64,000 nt of DNA, taken from assembly GCF_001693255.1 (NCBI RefSeq), contig NZ_CP016474.1, positions 1,630,661 through 1,694,660 of the forward strand, in the 5' to 3' direction. Shown here one piece after another: positions 17,248-25,909 of this stretch. The stretch is from Picosynechococcus sp. PCC 7003 (GTDB lineage: Bacteria; Cyanobacteriota; Cyanobacteriia; Cyanobacteriales; MRBY01). A program made the translations under genes and the position numbers. A model generated the notes under the pieces. It saw only the letters and a program-made list of their open reading frames with translations. It ran no database searches and was not told where the DNA came from. Position 1 is the stretch's first letter. Each line of letters starts with the position of its first letter.

Positions 17248-18342
17248 GTGGAAAGTAAATCGTCACTCCCTCTCTTTTTTCAGAAACCTTCTGGCACCCA
17301 ACTGTTGGGTCTTTTAAGCGCCTTACTGGTGGGCCTCGCTGTACTGATTAGCCATCAGCCCCAACTGAACCCTAGCAATGTTTTGCCCCTATGGATTCCG
17401 GTCTTGGTCTCAGCGATTATGGCGGGGATCTCTGGGGTGTGGATCGTGCCCCTGTTGCGACGGCTCAAAACGGGTCAAATTATTCGCGAAGAAGGTCCCC
17501 AGGCTCACCTCAAAAAAGCGGGAACTCCCACCATGGGTGGCCTCATTTTCCTGCCTGTTGGCCTGGTAGCTGGGGTGATCTTTACGGGGTTTGATCCAGA
17601 GGCGATCGCCGTGGCCCTCGTGACCCTCGCCTACGGTGTGATCGGTTGGGTAGATGATTGGCAAGTGCTGCGCCTCAAATCCAATAAAGGCATTTCCCCC
17701 CGGATGAAGCTGATCCTCCAAATTGCGATCGCCGTGGTGTTTTGTATCTGGCTCGCCGTCACCGCTCCGGAACTGACCACAATTACCTTCTTTGCAGGGC
17801 TGAGTTTACCCCTCGGCATTTTCTTTTGGGCCTTGGCCGGATTTGCGATGGTCGCCGAAAGTAATGCCACGAACCTCACCGATGGTGTTGATGGTTTAGC
17901 CGGGGGCACAGGGGCGATCGCCTTCCTGGGTGTGGGTGCCCTCGCTTTACCTGAACATCCGGGCTTGAGCTTACTCTGTGCTTGCCTAAGTGGAGCTTGT
18001 CTGGGCTTCATTTACCACAACCGTAATCCCGCAAAAGTTTTCATGGGAGATACTGGTTCCCTGGCCCTGGGGGGCGGCTTGGCCGCAGCGGGAATTCTCA
18101 GCGGTAACATTTGGGGCCTGCTGATTATCAGTGGCATTTTTTGCATTGAGGCCGTTTCTGTCATTGCCCAAGTCAGTTATTACAAAGCCACCAAAGACGA
18201 AACAGGTCAGGGAAAAAGATTGCTTAAAATGGCGCCCATTCACCACCACCTAGAACTCAGTGGTTGGCCCGAAACCCAGATTGTCGGCGCTTTTTATCTG
18301 ATTAACCTGGGCTTAGTCCTGCTCAGTTTTGTCCTGACCTAA
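17248..18342 (+). CDS. mraY: Phospho-N-acetylmuramoyl-pentapeptide transferase
   Basis: 364 residues and about ten transmembrane helices. MraY signatures are intact: TPTMGGL, the catalytic Asp pair in GWVDDWQV, NLTDGVDGLAGG and FMGDTGSLALGG, with HHHLELSGW near the end. It moves phospho-MurNAc-pentapeptide from UDP onto undecaprenyl phosphate at the cytoplasmic face of the plasma membrane, forming lipid I. It is followed 57 bases later by a PBP2-like gene, a logical cell-wall pairing. It is divergent from the alpha/beta hydrolase gene. Confidence 0.97.
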   Translation: MESKSSLPLFFQKPSGTQLLGLLSALLVGLAVLISHQPQLNPSNVLPLWIPVLVSAIMAGISGVWIVPLLRRLKTGQIIREEGPQAHLKKAGTPTMGGLIFLPVGLVAGVIFTGFDPEAIAVALVTLAYGVIGWVDDWQVLRLKSNKGISPRMKLILQIAIAVVFCIWLAVTAPELTTITFFAGLSLPLGIFFWALAGFAMVAESNATNLTDGVDGLAGGTGAIAFLGVGALALPEHPGLSLLCACLSGACLGFIYHNRNPAKVFMGDTGSLALGGGLAAAGILSGNIWGLLIISGIFCIEAVSVIAQVSYYKATKDETGQGKRLLKMAPIHHHLELSGWPETQIVGAFYLINLGLVLLSFVLT

Positions 18343-18399
18343 AAAGCCAATTGAGCACGCTAAAATTAGAATCAATTTTCCTTTTTTTCCTAGGCATCC

Positions 18400-20205
18400 A
18401 TGACCCTTATTTCTCCCCTTGCAAAAGCCTCACGCAAAGAATCGGGTCGCACCGTTGGCCGGGGTGTTCGTCCCTGGGGAATTATGTTTGCCGCTAGCTT
18501 GGCACTCCTGGGCGGCATTGGCTCTCGCTTGGCTTTTTTGCAACTCGTTAAGGGAGAGGAACTACGGCAAACGGCCCGCAGCAATAGTGTCCGCATTGCG
18601 CCCAAACCACCGATCCGGGGCAATATGTTCGACCGTCATGGCAAGGTATTGGCGACAACAAAACTCGCCCATGCCGTCTATGTGTGGCCCGTAGCTCGCA
18701 CAAGACCCGATTGGCCAAAAACAAAACAATTGCTCTCTCAGTTGGTGGGCATTGCCCCCAACGAAATTGAAAAGCGCCTAGAATCCCAAGATATCTACGC
18801 TACTGAACCTTTGGCGATCGCCCGTAATCTGACCCTTGCCCAAGTCACCGCCATCGAAGAACATCACCAGACCCTCGCCGGGGTAGAGGTGATCATCGAA
18901 CCCGTTCGTTACTACCCTGAAGGCGATACGGCCTCCCATATTCTCGGTTATACCCGTGAATTAACCCCCGAAGAATTCGAGGCCCGCCGCACCGAGGGCT
19001 ATCGTCTCCAAGATTACATCGGTAAATTAGGTCTAGAAGCATCCCTAGAATCGCGTCTGCGTGGGGAATGGGGCGGTCAAGAAATTCAAGTAGACCGCGA
19101 TGGCCGGTTTGTAAAAATGCTCGGGGAAAAACCAGCCCAAGCCGGAGAAGATCTCCGCCTGACCCTTGATGCCGAACTCCAAAAGGTTGCCCAGAGGGTT
19201 TTGGGACGGCGCAAAGGGGCGATCGTGGCCCTCGATCCGCGCAATGGCGATGTCTTAGCGATGGCGAGCTACCCAAGCTTTGATCCCAATATTTTTTCTG
19301 ACCGCATTTCCCCTGAAAAATGGGCCGCCGTCACAGCCCAGGGCGATCCCTTCATTAACCGGGCCATTCGTGGGTTTCCCCCAGCGTCGACCTTCAAAAT
19401 CGTTACCGCCGCTGCCGGGATGGAATCTGGCAAATACCCAGCCAATACAGTGTTGAGTACTAGCCCTTACCTTGCCGCTGCCGGGGTTCGTTTCTACGAG
19501 TGGAACCGGGCTGGCTTTGGCGCCGCCGGCTACGTGAAAGCGATGGCCTGGAGTAGTAATACCTTTTTTGGCCAAGTGGGACGGGGTGTTGGCGGCGAAA
19601 CGCTCATTGATTGGTCGCGCCGCTTTGGGTTTGGTTCACCCACTGGCATTGAACTCAACGAAGAAACCAGTGGCCTAATTCCGGATAATGATTGGACCCA
19701 AGCGCGCCTCGATCGGCCTTGGAATGTGGGGGACACTGTGAATATGTCCATCGGTCAAGGTTTAACTTTGGCCACCCCCCTACAAGTGGCCCAGATGTTT
19801 GCAGTGACAGCCAATGGAGGCTATTTGGTCAAACCCCACCTCGTCCAAACCGATACCCCGGTAAAAACCTCCCTCAACATGGCCCCTAGTACCCTAGAAA
19901 CCATTCGTAAAGGCCTGCGGGCTGTGGTTACTAATGGTACCGGCACAGTGCTAAATGTCCCTGGCATTCCGACGGCAGCGGGTAAAAGTGGTACCGCCGA
20001 GGCACCCCCCCGGGAAAACCATGCTTGGTTCGGTGCCTTTGCTCCCTACGACGATGCCGAAATCGTTGTCGTGGCCTTTGCGGAACACTCCGGCGGTGGT
20101 GGTGGTTCTGTGGCCGGGCCAATGGTGCGGGATGTGATGGCTGCTTATTTTGAACTCAAGGGAAAGGCCGAAACTCCGGAATCTACATCAGCAATGCCAG
20201 AATAG
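18400..20205 (+). CDS. Class B penicillin-binding protein, PBP2/MrdA-like transpeptidase
   Basis: 601 residues. A short basic N-terminus leads to one membrane helix (about 28-48), then the dimerisation domain (PPIRGNMFDRHGKVLA), then the transpeptidase. Active-site motifs are STFK near residue 330, SSN near 384 and KSGTAE near 528. It cross-links peptidoglycan in the periplasm; the elongation-type PBP2 is more likely than FtsI from the IRGNMFDRHG region and the GxxTPLQ-type segment TLATPLQVAQ. It probably forms an operon with mraY. Confidence 0.92.
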   Translation: MTLISPLAKASRKESGRTVGRGVRPWGIMFAASLALLGGIGSRLAFLQLVKGEELRQTARSNSVRIAPKPPIRGNMFDRHGKVLATTKLAHAVYVWPVARTRPDWPKTKQLLSQLVGIAPNEIEKRLESQDIYATEPLAIARNLTLAQVTAIEEHHQTLAGVEVIIEPVRYYPEGDTASHILGYTRELTPEEFEARRTEGYRLQDYIGKLGLEASLESRLRGEWGGQEIQVDRDGRFVKMLGEKPAQAGEDLRLTLDAELQKVAQRVLGRRKGAIVALDPRNGDVLAMASYPSFDPNIFSDRISPEKWAAVTAQGDPFINRAIRGFPPASTFKIVTAAAGMESGKYPANTVLSTSPYLAAAGVRFYEWNRAGFGAAGYVKAMAWSSNTFFGQVGRGVGGETLIDWSRRFGFGSPTGIELNEETSGLIPDNDWTQARLDRPWNVGDTVNMSIGQGLTLATPLQVAQMFAVTANGGYLVKPHLVQTDTPVKTSLNMAPSTLETIRKGLRAVVTNGTGTVLNVPGIPTAAGKSGTAEAPPRENHAWFGAFAPYDDAEIVVVAFAEHSGGGGGSVAGPMVRDVMAAYFELKGKAETPESTSAMPE

Positions 20206-20313
20206 CCAGAATGGATAGCTTGTCGTTGAGCTGCGTTCAATAATTTCAGCAGAATATGGCACAATGGGCAGGTTCAAATTTCCACAACTGAGTTAACAAA
20301 ATCCCCTGTGAAT

Positions 20314-21489
20314 ATGTCTGCGAATCTTGAGTGGCTAACCCGTGGCACCAGCGAAATTTTTCCGGATAATCCTGAAGAAAATTTAGCCCAGGTTCTCCAG
20401 ACAGGCGATCGCCCCTTGAGGGTCAAATTAGGGATTGATCCGACAGGCTCTGATTTGCACCTCGGCCACAGTATCCCGTTCCGTAAACTGCGCGCCTTTC
20501 AAGACGCCGGCCACACCGCCGTAGTAATTATCGGTGACTTTACCGCCCAGATTGGCGACCCCACCGGCAAATCAGAAGTGCGCAAACAACTCAGTGCCGC
20601 CGATGTTCAACAAAATGCCGAAACCTACCTTGAGCAACTGCGGCCGATCCTCGATTTTGAGACCCCAGACCGCCTCGAAATTCGCTACAACTCCGAATGG
20701 CTTAAGGATTTAGATTTAGCCAAGATCCAAGAGCTGCTGGCGACGATGACGGTGCAGCAAATGTTGGCCAAAGAAGGCTTCGCCAAACGTTACCAAAGCG
20801 AAAACCCGATTTATATCCATGAATTTCTCTATCCCCTGATGCAGGGGTATGACTCGGTGGCTGTGGATGCGGATGTAGAACTTGGGGGCACTGACCAAAA
20901 GTTTAATATTGCGGTAGGGCGAGATCTCCAGCGGCACTTTGGGAAAAAGCCCCAATTTGGTCTATTACTCCCCATCTTGATTGGTACCGATGGCAAAGAA
21001 AAAATGTCCAAAAGCCTCAATAACTATGTGGGCCTCCAGGACAACCACCACACCATGTACCAAAAGTTGCAAAATACCCCCGATAGCCTACTGAAGGACT
21101 ATTTTGAACTCCTGACCAAACAAGATCTCCAGACCTTACCTGCAAACCCCCGTGACCAACAAAAACTCCTGGCCCGGGACATTGTCACCCAATTCCATGG
21201 GGCTGCAGCGGCGGTCGATGCCGAGAAAGCCGTGCAGGATGTGGCCGCCGCCAATATTCCAGAATTTTCCCTGAAGGTAGTGGAATTTCCCTCACCCCTG
21301 TTTTATATTTTGGGTGCTTCTGGCTTGTGTTCCAGTGGCGGCGATGGTCGTCGGCAAATTAAAGGGGGCGCAGTTCGTCTCGATGATGAGCGGATCACGG
21401 ATATGAATCTTACCTTTGAGAAGCCTGAGCAATTGGTAGATAAGGTGCTCCGGGTGGGGAAAAAGAAATTTGTCCGCCTCGTGCCCTAG
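20314..21489 (+). CDS. tyrS: Tyrosyl-tRNA synthetase
   Basis: 391 residues from ATG 20314; a GTG at 20308 is two codons upstream and possible. Class I motifs are present: HLGHS (HIGH equivalent) near residue 50 and KMSKS near 232. A C-terminal S4-like RNA-binding domain contains [20 protein letters not shown]. It charges tRNA-Tyr in the cytoplasm. The longer form with HLGH and KMSKS is the TyrZ-like bacterial type. No leader with T-box features is visible in the roughly 100 bases upstream. Confidence 0.96.
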   Translation: MSANLEWLTRGTSEIFPDNPEENLAQVLQTGDRPLRVKLGIDPTGSDLHLGHSIPFRKLRAFQDAGHTAVVIIGDFTAQIGDPTGKSEVRKQLSAADVQQNAETYLEQLRPILDFETPDRLEIRYNSEWLKDLDLAKIQELLATMTVQQMLAKEGFAKRYQSENPIYIHEFLYPLMQGYDSVAVDADVELGGTDQKFNIAVGRDLQRHFGKKPQFGLLLPILIGTDGKEKMSKSLNNYVGLQDNHHTMYQKLQNTPDSLLKDYFELLTKQDLQTLPANPRDQQKLLARDIVTQFHGAAAAVDAEKAVQDVAAANIPEFSLKVVEFPSPLFYILGASGLCSSGGDGRRQIKGGAVRLDDERITDMNLTFEKPEQLVDKVLRVGKKKFVRLVP

Positions 21490-21635
21490 GATTAGGACTC
21501 TGATTTCTAAGGATTTCATGAACAGTTGTAACATTTCCGGCTGTTCTCAGAAAAAATTCTGCGATTAGGGACGGACAACGCGATACCCTAGTTTGAGTCA
21601 AAATTTTAAGATCATTTTTATAAATCCGAATTGAT

Positions 21636-22601
21636 ATGACCGCTGAGACCCCCTCGAAACGCACTGTGCGGATTGGCTCCCGCAAAAGCCAACTTGCTTT
21701 AGTCCAAACCTATTGGGTACGGGATGAGCTGCAAAAAGCCTATCCAGAGATCACCTTTGAAGTACAAACCATGGAAACCCAAGGGGATAAAGTGCTGGAT
21801 GTGGCCCTGTCAAAAATTGGCGATAAGGGATTATTTACCCAGGAACTCGAAGACGGCATGTTGAAGGGGGAGACAGATTTTGCGGTGCATTCCCTGAAGG
21901 ATTTACCGACGAATTTGCCTGAGGGGTTGATGCTTGGCTGTGTCACGGAACGGGTTGACCCGGCGGATGCCCTGGTGGTTAACGAAAAACATCGGGATAA
22001 AAAGCTAGAAACCCTCCCACCAGGCTCGATAATTGGCACTTCTTCACTGCGGCGTTTGGCCCAACTGCGGCACCATTTCCCCCATTTGGAGTTTAAAGAT
22101 ATTCGTGGCAACGTGAATACACGTCTGGCGAAGTTAGACCGGGGCGAGTATGACGCAATTATCCTAGCGGCGGCAGGTCTGCAACGGCTTGATTTTGGCG
22201 ATCGCATCCACCAGATTATTTCCAGTGATATTTCTCTCCATGCGGTGGGGCAGGGGGCCTTGGGCATCGAATGCCGGGATGGGGATGAAGAGATTTTGGG
22301 TCTGCTGCGGCCTGTGCTCGAACATGCCGAGAGCCGCGATCGCTGTTATGCGGAACGCTCTTTCCTGCGTCAGTTAGAAGGAGGCTGCCAAGTGCCGATT
22401 GGGGTCAACACGATCATTGAAGGCGATCGCCTGACTCTGGTGGGAATGGTTGCGAGCTTAGATGGGCAAACCCTCATCCGGGATGAAGTCAGTGGTAGCC
22501 GCGCTGATGCAGAACAACTCGGTATTGAATTAGCCCAAAAGGCGATCGCCCAAGGGGCAGACAAGATTTTGGCCGAAATTAACGAAGCGAACCGTGCCTA
22601 A
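21636..22601 (+). CDS. hemC: Porphobilinogen deaminase (hydroxymethylbilane synthase)
   Basis: 321 residues. Motifs include [14 protein letters not shown] at the start, the PRPP-free [22 protein letters not shown] and the dipyrromethane-cofactor cysteine in [10 protein letters not shown] near residue 250. It polymerises four porphobilinogens to hydroxymethylbilane on the way to haem, chlorophyll and phycobilins. A GC-rich hairpin about 25 bases after the stop is a likely terminator. Confidence 0.97.
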   Translation: MTAETPSKRTVRIGSRKSQLALVQTYWVRDELQKAYPEITFEVQTMETQGDKVLDVALSKIGDKGLFTQELEDGMLKGETDFAVHSLKDLPTNLPEGLMLGCVTERVDPADALVVNEKHRDKKLETLPPGSIIGTSSLRRLAQLRHHFPHLEFKDIRGNVNTRLAKLDRGEYDAIILAAAGLQRLDFGDRIHQIISSDISLHAVGQGALGIECRDGDEEILGLLRPVLEHAESRDRCYAERSFLRQLEGGCQVPIGVNTIIEGDRLTLVGMVASLDGQTLIRDEVSGSRADAEQLGIELAQKAIAQGADKILAEINEANRA

Positions 22602-22626
22602 TTCCGTAGTTGAGTGATGGATTGCA

Positions 22627-22653
22627 CCCTCCTCCAAGGGAGGGGGGATTTTC
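22627..22653 (+). terminator. Probable Rho-independent terminator of hemC
   Basis: CCCTCC at 22627-22632 pairs with GGAGGG at 22639-22644, loop 6 bases, followed by GGGATTTTC. The stem is GC-rich and the T-run short. Confidence 0.5.
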
Positions 22654-22662
22654 ATAGCAACT

Positions 22663-22839
22663 TTATAACTGGGGTTCTGGTCGGTCTGTAGGAATCTCTG
22701 GCGATCGCAGTCGATTGTGTTCGCCATAGCCAAGCCGATTCAAGGTCTCGATATCTCCCTTAGGCGATGGAGACGTTGTGGTTGGTGAGTTTTGAGACTC
22801 CGCTTTACGTTGTTTTTTAAGTTTAGATTTTCGTCCCAT
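22663..22839 (-). CDS. Small basic protein, 58 residues, unknown function
   Basis: An ATG at 22839 is preceded by an excellent Shine-Dalgarno (GAGGAG, 7-12 bases upstream). It encodes MGRKSKLKKQRK, a Ser/Thr/Pro-rich middle, and a conserved-looking end containing LNRLGYGEHN, stopping at 22665-22663. The very basic start resembles RNA- or ribosome-associated small proteins. It converges with hemC. I recall similar short MGRKxKLK proteins in cyanobacteria but cannot name a function. Confidence 0.65.
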   Translation of the reverse strand: MGRKSKLKKQRKAESQNSPTTTSPSPKGDIETLNRLGYGEHNRLRSPEIPTDRPEPQL

Positions 22840-23105
22840 GGTGAAGATCTCCTCACAATGCGCAGTGCCGCTTTCAGGCGTGCATTTGGAATGTTATCGG
22901 CTTGCCTAAGTGCCTCAACAGTCTTTCATTCAAGACGTTTCTGCCAACTTTGGGTGAGCGTCATGAAAGAACAGCGACCCACAAATTTAGAGACTCGTAA
23001 ACTATTGGCAAAATCTATCCCTCGACAAGCCATTCATAAAATTGGCACAATGGTTTGTGGTTTCAAGTTTTCCTAGAAAATTTTACCCTTGTTTCCGGAG
23101 GCTTG
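22840..23105. other. Intergenic stretch between divergent genes
   Basis: About 265 bases. A plus-strand frame starting at 22792 runs through it, but it overlaps the small basic gene and its translation has no coding character. I see nothing else definite; it should hold the promoters of the flanking divergent genes. Confidence 0.5.
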
Positions 23106-23711
23106 GTGAATCCTCGTCTTTCTTCTGTTTGGAATATCCCGCAACTGTCGTCAGCCGATGCGACCCTCAGCCAGAGTACCTTGAGTATTCGGCCTGCTAC
23201 CCTAGAGGATGCCCGCGCCCTGGCAACGGTCTTGACCCATAGTTTCCATCACTACCAAGGCACTTGGGGATGGTTAACTCCCCTCCTGCGCCTGGGGGTC
23301 TATGAAGATTTACATCACCGTCTCAAACAGACTAAAGAGCACCATGCTTGTTTTGTGGCAGCAATGCAGACGACAACAACTGAGGAAATTGTCGGCACAG
23401 TAGAAATTTCGGTGCGCTATCTCAATGCCCTGGCGATCGCCCCTGCCAAGGCCCCCTATATTTCCAATTTGGCAGTCAATCCCGAATACCGTCGCCTGGG
23501 CATCGCCCGAAAACTTTTGGCCCGGTGTGAAACCCAAGTGCGTTACTGGAATTATGGCAGTGTGGCCCTCCATGTCTTGGAAAATAATCAAGCCGCCAAA
23601 CAACTCTATCTCAGTTGTGGGTATGATATTAAATATGCAGAACGTCCCCTAAGTGCTTGGGTACTCCGTCGGCCGCGCCGTCTCTTTGTCCAAAAGAGTT
23701 TATCTCCCTAA
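23106..23711 (+). CDS. GNAT family N-acetyltransferase
   Basis: About 201 residues from the GTG at 23106, which has GGAGG 5-9 bases upstream; an ATG at 23055 in frame lacks such a site. The GNAT acetyl-CoA motif appears as ISNLAVNPEYRRLGIARKLL, and LHVLENNQAAKQLYLSCGY is the classical motif B. Substrate unknown; ribosomal-protein or small-molecule acetylation are both possible. The next gene begins a few dozen bases later in the same direction. Confidence 0.87.
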   Translation: MNPRLSSVWNIPQLSSADATLSQSTLSIRPATLEDARALATVLTHSFHHYQGTWGWLTPLLRLGVYEDLHHRLKQTKEHHACFVAAMQTTTTEEIVGTVEISVRYLNALAIAPAKAPYISNLAVNPEYRRLGIARKLLARCETQVRYWNYGSVALHVLENNQAAKQLYLSCGYDIKYAERPLSAWVLRRPRRLFVQKSLSP

Positions 23712-23771
23712 GCAGGTTTGTTTGTTCACCGCCGCTGGTTTGGCGATCGCCACTGTTCTTTATCCTTTGCC

Positions 23772-24245
23772 ATGGGCTCTACCTCCCGCTCAACCACAAA
23801 TTCTCCCATCGACCATCGTCAAATTTTGACCCAATTGAAGCAGGGAGAACTTTTGATGGTAAACCCCCGCCGTAAAAATGGCTTGATTTTACGCAAAGCC
23901 TATCACGGCGATTTTGCTGGCCCGGGAGCAATCATTGGTGGCGTTTTTGATCAAGATGTAGAATCGGTAATTGCCGTGGGTGCCCTGTCCTTGTTAGTGC
24001 CAGCGCCCGGTACCGAGCGGGAAAAGGCCTATCTCATTCGGCGGCAATGGGTCAGACTTCTGAAGCAAATCACCGACAAACCCGTTCCAGAACAGCGGGC
24101 CCAAGTTATCTTAAATCAGTTTGAAAATTGGTTTGACCTCGACACGGCTGCCCAACTGTCCGATGATGTCTTTGCTGAGTTGGTGGGAGTACTCCCCCAA
24201 ACCATCGCTAAGGTGCGTAACCGTGTCAACCGCTCAGAAATCTAA
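23772..24245 (+). CDS. Conserved cyanobacterial protein of unknown function
   Basis: 157 residues from the ATG at 23772; an ATG at 23718 would add 18 residues of less natural sequence. The middle has the beta-rich LILRKAYHGDFAGPGAIIGG, and the C-terminal half is helical (VWLL-type, ending PQTIAKVRNRVNRSEI). I do not recognise a domain. It lies between a GNAT gene and another unknown gene in the same direction, so the three may form one transcript. Confidence 0.65.
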   Translation: MGSTSRSTTNSPIDHRQILTQLKQGELLMVNPRRKNGLILRKAYHGDFAGPGAIIGGVFDQDVESVIAVGALSLLVPAPGTEREKAYLIRRQWVRLLKQITDKPVPEQRAQVILNQFENWFDLDTAAQLSDDVFAELVGVLPQTIAKVRNRVNRSEI

Positions 24246-24329
24246 CGGCAAAATGTTCACCTTTGGATTGTTGTAAACCTCACCTTTAGGGGATGATAGA
24301 AATCAGTCACCAAGAGGAGAACAGTTGGC

Positions 24330-24779
24330 ATGGGGGAGAGCATCCCAGAACAGCAGGCGATCGCCGAAACGATTGCCCTCTTAGAATATTATGGCTTTGA
24401 ACTCAATGGTCAGACCGCTGCCGCCACCATTGAGCAATGGTGTTCCCATAGTTCTATTGCCTGGATTCGCCTTGCTGTCCTCGAAGCTCTGTATCGGGGC
24501 CGCTATAAAAAAATTTCTGTCACGGCAATTCTGCGGGTTTGGCAACGCTGGGGAAAGCCCCAAGTCCAATTTAATCGGGACTTTGAAAGCCTCATTTGTG
24601 CTGAACTTCCTACCAAGACGACCCTTGCTCAGCCTGGTCAACCCAATCGTGTATCCCCACAACTACCCTCCCCAAGCCTTGAAATTGCCGCCTTCTCGCC
24701 GCCACCAGAGTTGGCAAATTCCGATGCTTATCAAAAACTAAAGGCGATCGCCACCCAGCCAGACACCAAAAAACCCTAG
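24330..24779 (+). CDS. Conserved cyanobacterial protein of unknown function
   Basis: 149 residues. AAGAGGAG 11-18 bases upstream supports the ATG at 24330. The N-terminal 90 residues are helical (EQQAIAETIALLEYYGFEL, then WIRLAVLEALYRGRYKKIS) and look like a compact HTH or HEAT-like unit, followed by a Pro-rich low-complexity tail. The pattern resembles cyanobacterial proteins of unknown function. Its stop lies inside a perfect hairpin. Confidence 0.65.
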   Translation: MGESIPEQQAIAETIALLEYYGFELNGQTAAATIEQWCSHSSIAWIRLAVLEALYRGRYKKISVTAILRVWQRWGKPQVQFNRDFESLICAELPTKTTLAQPGQPNRVSPQLPSPSLEIAAFSPPPELANSDAYQKLKAIATQPDTKKP

Positions 24780-24794
24780 GAAGACACTAGGGTT
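24772..24794 (+). terminator. Perfect 8-bp hairpin at the end of the unknown gene
   Basis: AACCCTAG at 24772-24779 and CTAGGGTT at 24787-24794, loop of 7. The TAG of the left arm is the stop codon of the preceding gene. No T-run follows, so it is either a weak terminator or an RNA stabiliser. Confidence 0.5.
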
Positions 24795-24850
24795 AAAGAC
24801 GAAAGCCAGATGTAGAATAATGCCGTTGCTGGCTAATGGTGCGTTGAAGT

Positions 24851-25075
24851 TAGTGAACTACCCCGCCGCAAGCAGCGGGACTGCCTGCCCAAAGAACAGC
24901 TTTCTATTCCGAGGAATAGCGAGTCTTATATTCTGGCGATAGGCGGACTCCCCGGTTCCCGAGGACAAAAATCACGGTCACCAAAAATACTTTGTATGTG
25001 TCTAGCTTGGTTTTCGCTATCCGTTGCCGTGTCAACGATATGATCATAGAGTATTACGCCCCAAGGGGCGGGGAT
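24851..25075. mobile_element. Possible decayed IS200/IS605-type element (two end-like hairpins)
   Basis: No gene fits the roughly 310 bases between 24780 and 25090. Near one side, GAACTACCCCGCC is followed by an imperfect hairpin at 24862-24879 (CCCGC.../...GCGGG). Near the other, CGCCCC at 25057-25062 pairs with GGGGCG at 25065-25070, followed by GGGATTTCAACCC. Both are like the subterminal hairpins of cyanobacterial IS200/IS605 elements as I remember them. Any transposase is gone. The 25057-25070 hairpin also sits directly downstream of trxA, so it may simply act as a terminator. Confidence 0.35.
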
Positions 25076-25090
25076 TTCAACCCTTTGCCG

Positions 25091-25414
25091 TTAAAGTTCT
25101 TTATCAATCGCAGCAGCGAGGGTTGTTTTGGGCACAGCACCGACTACCATGCTGACCTTTTTGCCCCCTTTGAAAATCATCAAGGTGGGGATGCTCCGAA
25201 TACCATATTCGCTGGCGACACCAGGGTTTTCGTCGGTATTGAGCTTAAACACCTTGATTTGATCTTGGTATTGTTCGGCGATCTCCTCCACGACGGGAGC
25301 AACCATACGACAGGGACCACACCAAGGAGCCCAGAAGTCGACGAGTACAGGGACGTCACTTTCGAGGACTTCTTCTTGAAAGGTTGCGTCTGTGACTGCG
25401 GCAGTTTTTGACAT
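25091..25414 (-). CDS. trxA: Thioredoxin, m-type
   Basis: 107 residues with the active site [11 protein letters not shown] at about 28-38 and the cis-Pro in [10 protein letters not shown]. This is the cyanobacterial/plastid m-type thioredoxin, reduced by ferredoxin-thioredoxin reductase, which activates Calvin cycle and other enzymes in the light. Start [13 protein letters not shown] is unambiguous. The Yfr1 small RNA gene lies upstream in the same orientation, an arrangement known in cyanobacteria. Confidence 0.96.
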   Translation of the reverse strand: MSKTAAVTDATFQEEVLESDVPVLVDFWAPWCGPCRMVAPVVEEIAEQYQDQIKVFKLNTDENPGVASEYGIRSIPTLMIFKGGKKVSMVVGAVPKTTLAAAIDKEL

Positions 25415-25690
25415 GCCTCTAAATTCCTAATTTATACAAGATTTTTCTAAGGATACCTACGGATTCTAGCATAAAGGTCCCGACCCATTTGGAACTTTGG
25501 GCAAAATGATAGAAAATTTTGCGTTTGTTGCTTTCCTGAAAACTGAAGGAAAACCAATGCTAGGATATAGCGAGCTTTTTTTATCCTCCATCGCTCAGGG
25601 GGATACGACAAGCAAACCTTTTCAAGAAAGGTGATTGATCCCAGGGGGAGTCGGCAACTTTGCGCGCAACAATCCTGTTAAATTACTGAC

Positions 25691-25784
25691 AAAAAAAACG
25701 CCCGAATACTATGGCGATTCGGACGAAGTATGGTGTGAGGAGTGAACAAAAACTTTCATTCTTTATCGCAAAAGTTTTTGCCCA
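25691..25784 (-). ncRNA. yfr1: Yfr1 small regulatory RNA
   Basis: On the minus strand the Yfr1 hallmark ACTCCTCACAC (25743-25733) lies unpaired between two hairpins. The 5' hairpin is a perfect 10-bp stem (CAAAAACTTT/AAAGTTTTTG, 25780-25747). The 3' hairpin is CCGAAT/ATTCGG (25722-25702), followed by eight T, a Rho-independent terminator. A TACAAT -10 box (25795-25790) gives a start near 25784. Yfr1 is a cyanobacterial trans-acting RNA whose CU-rich loop binds mRNAs, including outer-membrane porin messages. Location upstream of trxA is the known synteny. Confidence 0.88.
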
Positions 25785-25909
25785 TCTCTATTGTAAAGGA
25801 AAAAAGAGCGTTTGTTCAGACCCGCTCGGCGAGCTGTGAAATTTCTTTAAGAGGTTAAATGCATGGGGAAAGAAAGGGTATTTTTGCAAGCGGTGAGGGA
25901 GATGGGACA

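Noticed and set aside
22792-23076. 94-residue plus-strand frame upstream of the GNAT gene
   Set aside because: Overlaps the better-supported 58-residue gene on the opposite strand and lacks coding character.
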